Positions 21,380 through 25,875 of a stretch of DNA of 25,875 nucleotides are shown here, piece by piece (the first letter of the stretch is position 1; each line of letters begins with the position of its first letter). Both the position numbers and the translations under genes were made by a program. The stretch comes from DASVEE01 sp036399695 (lineage in GTDB: Bacteria; Acidobacteriota; Thermoanaerobaculia; Gp7-AA8): NCBI GenBank assembly GCA_036399695.1, contig DASWMP010000124.1, forward strand, positions 1-25,875. Direction: 5' to 3'. The notes beneath the pieces are model-generated. The model was not told the DNA's origin. It searched no databases and saw only the letters and a list, made by a program, of their open reading frames with translations.

Positions 21380-21518
21380 GGGCCCAGGGCCCAGGGCCCG
21401 GGGCTCGGTGGGGGTCAGACCCGAGGTTCGGGGGACTGCTGGGTGTTAACAAGCAGCCCAGCAAAATCCCGCGCCTTCGTTCTCCCCACCAGGGCCCAGG
21501 GCCTGACCCTGGGCCCTG
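21380..21518. repeat. Inverted repeat with GGGCCCAGG-word arms
   Basis: The left arm (21380-21413) is tandem GGGCCCAGGGCCC followed by GGGGCTCGGTGGGG. The right arm (21482-21518) is CTCCCCACCAGGGCCCAGGG, then CCTGACCCTGGGCCCTG. An inner hairpin, GCTGGG/CCCAGC, lies near 21438-21461. It fills the 239-bp gap between the divergent amidohydrolase and molybdenum-hydroxylase genes. Confidence 0.8.
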
Positions 21519-21574
21519 TCGCTTTGCCACACCCGTTCACCGAAGCCTTTAATCGCCGTGAACCAACAGGCGCG

Positions 21575-21580
21575 TACCAT
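21575..21580 (+). promoter_or_regulatory. Putative -10 hexamer TACCAT for the molybdenum hydroxylase genes
   Basis: Lies 28 nt before the GTG at 21609, with GGAGG at 21600-21604 as the ribosome site. No clear -35. Confidence 0.4.
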
Positions 21581-21608
21581 AGCGCCGTCCTGAACAAACG
21601 GAGGTTCT

Positions 21609-22073
21609 GTGCCCGACATCAAGCTCACGATCAACGGACGGCCGCGCTCTGTCGACGCCGCTCCTGACACGCCGCTGCTCTGGGTTCTGCGCGACGAGCT
21701 CGGTCTCACCGGAACAAAGTACGGCTGCGGCATGGGGCTTTGCGGCGCCTGCACGGTGCTGGCGAACGGGGAGCCGGTGCGCTCCTGCAGTACGGCGGTC
21801 ACCGAAGCGAAAGGCAAGAAGATCACGACGATCGAGGGTTTGTCGCCCGACGGGATGCATCCGCTGCAGAAAGCCTGGATGGCGGAGAACGTTCCGCAGT
21901 GCGGCTACTGCCAGGCGGGGCAGCTCATGTCCGCCGCGGCGCTGCTGGCGAAGACGCCGAAGCCGACGGACGCGCAGATCGACGAGGCGATGTCCGGCAA
22001 TCTCTGCCGCTGCGGTACTTACAACCGCGTCCGCGCGGCCATCCATCGCGCGGCCGGTGAGGTGAAGGCATGA
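21609..22073 (+). CDS. 2Fe-2S small subunit of a molybdenum hydroxylase (IorA-like)
   Basis: Electron-transfer subunit of an isoquinoline-1-oxidoreductase-type, xanthine-oxidase-family enzyme. The 154 residues hold two iron-sulfur sites: a plant-ferredoxin-like cluster with C40, C45, C48 and C60 (YGCGMGLCGACTV and RSC) and a helical-domain cluster with C98, C101, C133 and C135 (QCGYCQAG and NLCRCGTYNRVRAA). The length is usual for the family. There is no signal peptide; such subunits are normally exported in complex with the Tat-bearing large subunit. The GTG start has GGAGG 4 nt before it. The stop overlaps the next start as ATGA, so the two subunits are coupled in translation. Confidence 0.94.
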   Translation: MPDIKLTINGRPRSVDAAPDTPLLWVLRDELGLTGTKYGCGMGLCGACTVLANGEPVRSCSTAVTEAKGKKITTIEGLSPDGMHPLQKAWMAENVPQCGYCQAGQLMSAAALLAKTPKPTDAQIDEAMSGNLCRCGTYNRVRAAIHRAAGEVKA

Positions 22074-24259
22074 GCGTCTTTCACGTCTCCCGCCGCACCT
22101 TCACGCAGCTCTCCGCCGCCGCGGCCGCCGGTCTTCTCCTCGGCGTCGCCCCAGCCGTCGATCCGAAGAAGAAGAGCGAGCCGGCGAGTCACGAGCTCGG
22201 GACGTTCGTGCAGGTCGGCACCGACGGCGGCGTAACGATCTGGGTCACGAAGTCGGACATGGGGCAGGGCATCCGTACATCGCTGCCGATGATCGTGGCC
22301 GAGGAGCTGGACGCGGACTGGAAGCGGGTGAAGATCCGGCAGGCGTACTTTCATCCGAAGTTCGGACGGATGGGCACGGGCGGCAGCGGCAGCATCCGAT
22401 CGATGTGGACGCCGTTGCGCCAGGCGGGTGCGTCGGCGCGGGCGATGCTCGTCTCCGCCGCCGCGGCGAAGCTCGGCGTCGAGCCGGCGTCGCTCACCGT
22501 GGCGAAAGGTGTCATCAGCCACGCCGACGGGCGCAAGGTGACGTTCGGCGAAGTGGCCGAAGCGGCGGCGAAAATCGAGGTCCCGAAGGACGTCCCGCTC
22601 AAGGACCCGAAGAACTTCACCATCATCGGCAAGGTCACGCCGCGTCTCGACGAGCGCGACATCGTCACAGGGCAGGCCGGCTACGGCGCCGACGTCAAGC
22701 TGCCGGGGATGCTCTACGCGGTCGTGGCGCGCGCGCCGGTGTTCGGCGGGAAGGTCGTCAGCTTCGACGACACGAAGGCGAAAGCCATTCCGGGCGTGAA
22801 GCACGTCGTGAAAGTCGACGCCTCCGGCACCGAGCTGCCGTGGAACGGCGTGGCTGTCGTGGCGACGTCCACCTGGGTGGCGATGCAGGGGCGGGATGCG
22901 CTCGACGTGAAGTGGGACGACGGCGAGATCGCCTCCGAGTCGACGGCGACGCTCTGGAAGCAGTTCGCCGACAGCATCGACAAAGCGACGCCGGTGCAGA
23001 CCACGGGCGACGTCGACGCCGCGCTGGCGGCTGCCGCGAAGACGGTGGAGGCCACGTACGAGCTGCCGTATCTCGCCCACGCGGCGATGGAGCCGCTCAC
23101 CGCCACGGCGCATGTGAAGCCGGACGGCACCATCGAAGTTTGGGCGCCGACGCAGTTCCCGAACTGGGCCACGGGCGTCATCGGCCAGGCCTACGGCATC
23201 AAGCAGGAGGAAGCGCACGACAAGATCCGCGTGAACGTGACGATGCTCGGCGGCGGCTTCGGACGGAAGGCCAATCCCGATTTCGTGTTCGAAGCGGTGC
23301 AGATCTCGAAAGCGGTCGGCGCGCCGGTGAAGGTGCAGTGGACGCGCGAAGACGACATGCGCCACGACTTTTACCGCCCGGCGAGCTACCACCGCGTCAC
23401 CGGCGGCCTCGATGCCGACGGGAAGCTCGTGGCCTGGCGCCATCGCATCGCCGCGCCGTCGATCGAGTCGTACTTCACGCCGAAATCGGAGAAGCCGCAC
23501 GAGAGTGAAGTCGGAGGCATCGAGGACACGCCGTACGTCGTCCCGAACTTCCGCATCGATTTCGCGCTCGCCAAGTCGGGCGTGCCGCGTGGCTGGTGGC
23601 GCTCGGTCGAGCATTCGATCACCGGTTTCGTCGTGAACTCGTTCATGGACGAAGCAGCGCGCGCCGCGGGCAAGGACCCGATCGAGTTCCAGCTCGCGAT
23701 GCTGCCGGCCGGCCGCAAAGCCGGGCCGCCCGAAGGGCCGGGCAAGGATTACCCGATGGAGAGCGACCGGCTCCGCCGGGTGATCGAGCTGGTGCGCGAA
23801 AAGTCGACGTGGGGAGCGAAGCTGCCGGAAGGTGTCGGCCGCGGTTTCGGCGCGCACTGGTCGTTCCTCAGCTACTCGGCGCACGTCGCTGAAGTGTCGG
23901 TGGAAGACGGGACGCCGCGCGTCCACCGCATCGTCTGCGCCATCGACTGCGGCATCGCCGTGAATCCGGACGGCATCCGCGCGCAGGTGGAAGGGGCCAT
24001 CGTCTACGGCCTCACCGCCGCCCTGCAGGGAGAGATCACGATCGACGCCGGCCGCGTCCAGCAGTCCAACTTTCACGACTACCCGCTCCTCAACATCACG
24101 CAGATGCCGAAGGTCGAGGTGCACATCGTCCCCAGCGCCGCCCTCCCCACCGGCACCGGCGAGCCCGGCCTCCCGCCAGCCGCGGCAGCGGTCGCCAACG
24201 CCATCTTCGACGCCACGGGAAAGAGGGTGAGGAGGCTGCCGTTCGGTACTATTGGGTGA
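22070..24259 (+). CDS. Molybdopterin-binding large subunit of a molybdenum hydroxylase (IorB-like), Tat-exported
   Basis: Catalytic subunit that hydroxylates an N-heterocycle or aldehyde at a molybdenum centre. The 729-residue protein opens with a twin-arginine signal (SRRTFTQL, then AAAAAGLLLGVAP), so the folded enzyme goes to the periplasm. Molybdopterin-contact motifs include KSDMGQGIRTSLPMIVAEEL, GTGGSGSIRSMWTPLRQAGA, MLGGGFGRKANPDF and GVGRGFGAHWSF. The catalytic glutamate is in GTGEPGLPPAAAAV (E698). Length and motif order fit IorB-type subunits, which are larger than bare CoxL homologues in this region. It forms an operon with the iron-sulfur subunit. The cytochrome c subunit seen in some relatives is absent here, so the electron acceptor is unknown. 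The substrate is unknown. Confidence 0.93.
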   Translation: MSVFHVSRRTFTQLSAAAAAGLLLGVAPAVDPKKKSEPASHELGTFVQVGTDGGVTIWVTKSDMGQGIRTSLPMIVAEELDADWKRVKIRQAYFHPKFGRMGTGGSGSIRSMWTPLRQAGASARAMLVSAAAAKLGVEPASLTVAKGVISHADGRKVTFGEVAEAAAKIEVPKDVPLKDPKNFTIIGKVTPRLDERDIVTGQAGYGADVKLPGMLYAVVARAPVFGGKVVSFDDTKAKAIPGVKHVVKVDASGTELPWNGVAVVATSTWVAMQGRDALDVKWDDGEIASESTATLWKQFADSIDKATPVQTTGDVDAALAAAAKTVEATYELPYLAHAAMEPLTATAHVKPDGTIEVWAPTQFPNWATGVIGQAYGIKQEEAHDKIRVNVTMLGGGFGRKANPDFVFEAVQISKAVGAPVKVQWTREDDMRHDFYRPASYHRVTGGLDADGKLVAWRHRIAAPSIESYFTPKSEKPHESEVGGIEDTPYVVPNFRIDFALAKSGVPRGWWRSVEHSITGFVVNSFMDEAARAAGKDPIEFQLAMLPAGRKAGPPEGPGKDYPMESDRLRRVIELVREKSTWGAKLPEGVGRGFGAHWSFLSYSAHVAEVSVEDGTPRVHRIVCAIDCGIAVNPDGIRAQVEGAIVYGLTAALQGEITIDAGRVQQSNFHDYPLLNITQMPKVEVHIVPSAALPTGTGEPGLPPAAAAVANAIFDATGKRVRRLPFGTIG

Positions 24260-24261
24260 GG

Positions 24262-24380
24262 CCGTTGTTGGTTGTTGGTTGTTGGCTTTTGGTTGTTGGT
24301 TTTGGTTTTTGGTGCCGAAAACCAGTAAGCGACCACTGACCGACAACCCACCAACAACCAACAACCAACAACCAAAAACC
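24262..24380. repeat. Inverted repeat with GGTTTTTGG/CCAAAAACC arms, copy 4
   Basis: The left arm (24262-24313) is GTTGTTGG words changing to TTTTTGG. The right arm (24342-24380) is CCAACAA words changing to CCAAAAACC. The loop is about 28 nt. It separates the structural and maturation genes of the molybdenum module, and its right arm ends 10 nt before the next ATG. Confidence 0.88.
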
Positions 24381-24390
24381 AGCCTCTACC

Positions 24391-25281
24391 ATGCACGAAA
24401 TCGACAAAATCCTCACCGCCGCCCGCGACCTGCTTGCCGCGAATCAGCGCGGGGTGCTGGTCACGGTCGTGCGGACGGCCGGGTCCACCTACCGGCGGGC
24501 CGGCGCGCGGGCGTTGATCGCGGAGGATGGGCGGGCGTTCGGGGCCATCAGTGGCGGCTGTCTGGAGCGGGATCTGGCGGCGCGGATCAAGCCGTGGCTG
24601 GACGATCCGCGGCCGCGAATCGTCACGTATGACTCGACGCGTGCTGATGACGTGGTATTCGGGCTCGGGCTCGGGTGCCGCGGGATTCTCGATCTGCTCG
24701 TGGAGCCTGTCGATGCGGCGCAACTGCCGCCGCTCGTGAAGGACTTCCGCTGGAACGGGCGTGAGCCGGTGGCCTGGACGACGACGCTGCCGGACGGGGA
24801 ATGCCTCGAGGAAACGATCCAGCCGGAGCGTGCGGTGCTCGTCTTCGGGAACGGCGGCGACGTCGAGCCGGTGGTGCGGATCGGGGAGACGATCGGGTGG
24901 GACGTGCGCAACATCCGCGGCCGCCGTGACTGGCCCCCATTGCACGAGTTCGACGCCGCGGTCATCATGACGCACAACTTCATGCTCGACGTCGACATCC
25001 TCCGCGCGCTCGTGCCGGCGCCGGTCCCGTACATCGGTCTCCTCGGGCCGAAGCGGCGCGGTGAGGAACTGCTCGCGGAGCTGGGCGGCGACACGACGGA
25101 GCTGCGTCCCCGCATCCATAGCCCGATCGGGCTCGACATCGGCGGCGAAACCCCGGAAGAGATCGCGCTGTCGATCGTCGCGGAAGTGCAGGCGGTGCTG
25201 AACCGCCGCTCAGCCAAGCTGCTGCGCGAGCTGCGAGGTCCGATTCACGAGGAAGTGCTGACGGTGACGTGCGAGTCGTAG
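24391..25281 (+). CDS. XdhC/CoxI-family molybdenum cofactor chaperone
   Basis: Binds the molybdenum cofactor, helps its sulfuration and delivers it to the hydroxylase. The 296 residues comprise an N-terminal XdhC/CoxI domain (VTVVRTAGSTYRRAGARALI, GAISGGCLERDL with C57, GLGLGCRGILDLLVE) and a C-terminal Rossmann-like XdhC domain (VLVFGNGGDVEPVVRIGE, AAVIMTHNFMLDVDILRAL, YIGLLGPKRR, IHSPIGLDIGGETPEEIALS). The ATG is the only start that keeps the N-terminal helix. No ribosome site is seen, and TACC directly precedes ATG. It follows the large-subunit gene after an inverted repeat and overlaps the next gene by 13 bp, so it belongs to the same functional module whether or not it shares the transcript. 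Confidence 0.93.
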   Translation: MHEIDKILTAARDLLAANQRGVLVTVVRTAGSTYRRAGARALIAEDGRAFGAISGGCLERDLAARIKPWLDDPRPRIVTYDSTRADDVVFGLGLGCRGILDLLVEPVDAAQLPPLVKDFRWNGREPVAWTTTLPDGECLEETIQPERAVLVFGNGGDVEPVVRIGETIGWDVRNIRGRRDWPPLHEFDAAVIMTHNFMLDVDILRALVPAPVPYIGLLGPKRRGEELLAELGGDTTELRPRIHSPIGLDIGGETPEEIALSIVAEVQAVLNRRSAKLLRELRGPIHEEVLTVTCES

Positions 25282-25814
25282 CGATCGTTCTCGCCGCCGG
25301 CACCTCGGCGCGCCTCGGCCGCCCGAAACAACTCCTTCCGTACCGCGGTGAGACACTCATACGTCACGCGGCCCGCACCGCCATCGCCGCCGGCGCCGAT
25401 GAGACGCTGGTCGTCGTTCCGCCCGGCCGCTTCGCTGAAGAGGTCGAGGGATTGGGCGTGCAGGTGGTGGAGAACTGGTCGTTTCACCTCGGCGTCAGTA
25501 CCTCCATCCGCGCGGCGGTCGTGGCGGCCGGGCATGCACGGCTGCTGTTCACGCTCTGCGATCAGCCGCTCATCACCCCGGTGCACCTGCGCGCCCTGAT
25601 CGAATCGAAAGAGCCGATCGTAGCCACGGCCTACGGCGATACGGTGGGCGTCCCGGTGATCTTTGCCCCGCGATACATCCCGGAGCTGCTGGCACTCGAC
25701 GGAGACCGCGGCGCCCGCGGCATCATCAATGGCCACCGCGATGAGGTGGAGACCGTGGCCTTCGAAGGAGCGGCCGTGGATATTGACACCGAGGAAGATT
25801 ACGGAGCGTTGTAA
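25269..25814 (+). CDS. mocA: MocA-like molybdenum cofactor cytidylyltransferase
   Basis: Transfers CMP from CTP to molybdopterin to make the cytosine-dinucleotide form used by xanthine-oxidase-family enzymes. The 181-residue nucleotidyltransferase has the N-terminal loop VLAAGTSARLGRPKQLLPYR. The LAAG and RPK forms, as opposed to LGG and DK, are those associated with CTP-using MocA over GTP-using MobA. It also has NWSFHLGVSTSIRAAV, the metal-site aspartate in LCDQPL (D98), GVPVIFAPRYIPELLAL and DIDTEEDY. The GTG start at 25269 lies inside the end of the XdhC gene (13-bp overlap), indicating coupled translation. Its presence predicts that the adjacent hydroxylase uses the cytosine form of the cofactor. 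Confidence 0.92.
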   Translation: MRVVAIVLAAGTSARLGRPKQLLPYRGETLIRHAARTAIAAGADETLVVVPPGRFAEEVEGLGVQVVENWSFHLGVSTSIRAAVVAAGHARLLFTLCDQPLITPVHLRALIESKEPIVATAYGDTVGVPVIFAPRYIPELLALDGDRGARGIINGHRDEVETVAFEGAAVDIDTEEDYGAL

Positions 25815-25815
25815 T

Positions 25816-25875
25816 CTCGGAGTGCGGTGGCGAACGCCACCGCTCTGCTACACGTGTACAAGAGCGGTGGCGTTC
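25816..25875. repeat. REP-like palindromic repeat, copy 3 (cut by the window edge)
   Basis: TCTCGGAGT, then the perfect hairpin GCGGTGGCG/CGCCACCGC with an AA loop (25824-25843), the palindrome TACACGTGTA (25849-25858), and the start of a second AGAGCGGTGGCG hairpin that runs off the window. It lies 1 bp after the stop codon of the mocA gene, in the same orientation relative to its gene as copy 1. Confidence 0.8.

Noticed and set aside
22019..24364. Minus-strand open frame of 781 codons
   Set aside because: Antisense shadow of the molybdopterin subunit; it is His/Arg-rich and runs into the inverted repeat.
24387..24392. TACCAT as a -10 hexamer for the XdhC gene
   Set aside because: It overlaps the ATG itself, and transcription from it would start inside the coding region. 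The N-terminal helix conserved in XdhC proteins requires this ATG, so the match is probably chance.

Overview
This high-GC window comes from a Gram-negative-type chromosome. The gene content suggests a soil or sediment Acidobacteriota-like bacterium: an ACE-like M2 peptidase lipoprotein, an exported tricorn-type S41 protease, a DUF3667 protein, IPT/TIG and carboxypeptidase-regulatory-like secreted proteins, a bacterial Ku, and an IorAB-type molybdenum hydroxylase. This placement is an inference from gene content; there is no rRNA or other phylogenetic marker. No phage, insertion sequence, CRISPR, tRNA or rRNA is seen. I call 22 protein genes; the rest is intergenic DNA unusually rich in palindromes.

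Layout. Positions 63-3323 hold a small unknown gene and an M2 metallopeptidase lipoprotein on the minus strand, divergent from a secreted unknown protein. Positions 3452-8322 hold an ALDH3-like aldehyde dehydrogenase and a 1086-residue exported tricorn-like protease. Positions 8889-11068 hold a membrane-anchored thioredoxin-fold protein and two secreted cysteine-rich proteins. Positions 11620-13536 hold a polytopic membrane protein and a possible acyltransferase. Positions 13588-15385 are a DNA-repair locus, with an alkyltransferase-like protein (PWHRV motif) divergent from Ku. Positions 15501-17428 hold a MerR-TPR protein translationally overlapping an HGSNAT-like membrane acyltransferase. 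Positions 17480-19550 hold a secreted CuA-type cupredoxin fused to IPT/TIG repeats and a DUF3667 membrane protein. Positions 19711-21369 hold a D-aminoacylase-like lipoprotein. Positions 21609-25814 form a molybdenum hydroxylase module: 2Fe-2S subunit, Tat-exported molybdopterin subunit, XdhC-like chaperone and MocA-like cytidylyltransferase.

The most unusual feature is the intergenic DNA. At least four gaps carry long inverted repeats whose arms are tandem copies of one short word (GGTTTTTGG against CCAAAAACC). Other gaps use the same architecture with different words (TTGGGCGG, TTGTCCGT, GGGCCCAGG), and one such repeat runs through a gene junction and is translated. There are also a cluster of short hairpins at 8397-8740, a 72-bp inverted repeat at 11211-11494, REP-like palindromes at both window ends and at 18535, and dispersed 26-42 bp repeats. 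Several genes appear leaderless, with a TACAAT-type -10 hexamer 6-9 nt before the start codon and no Shine-Dalgarno sequence; others have clear GGAGG-type sites.

The best candidates for new biology are the inverted-repeat family, the stand-alone secreted CuA-IPT protein, and the pair of secreted cysteine-rich proteins next to an extracytoplasmic-facing thioredoxin.
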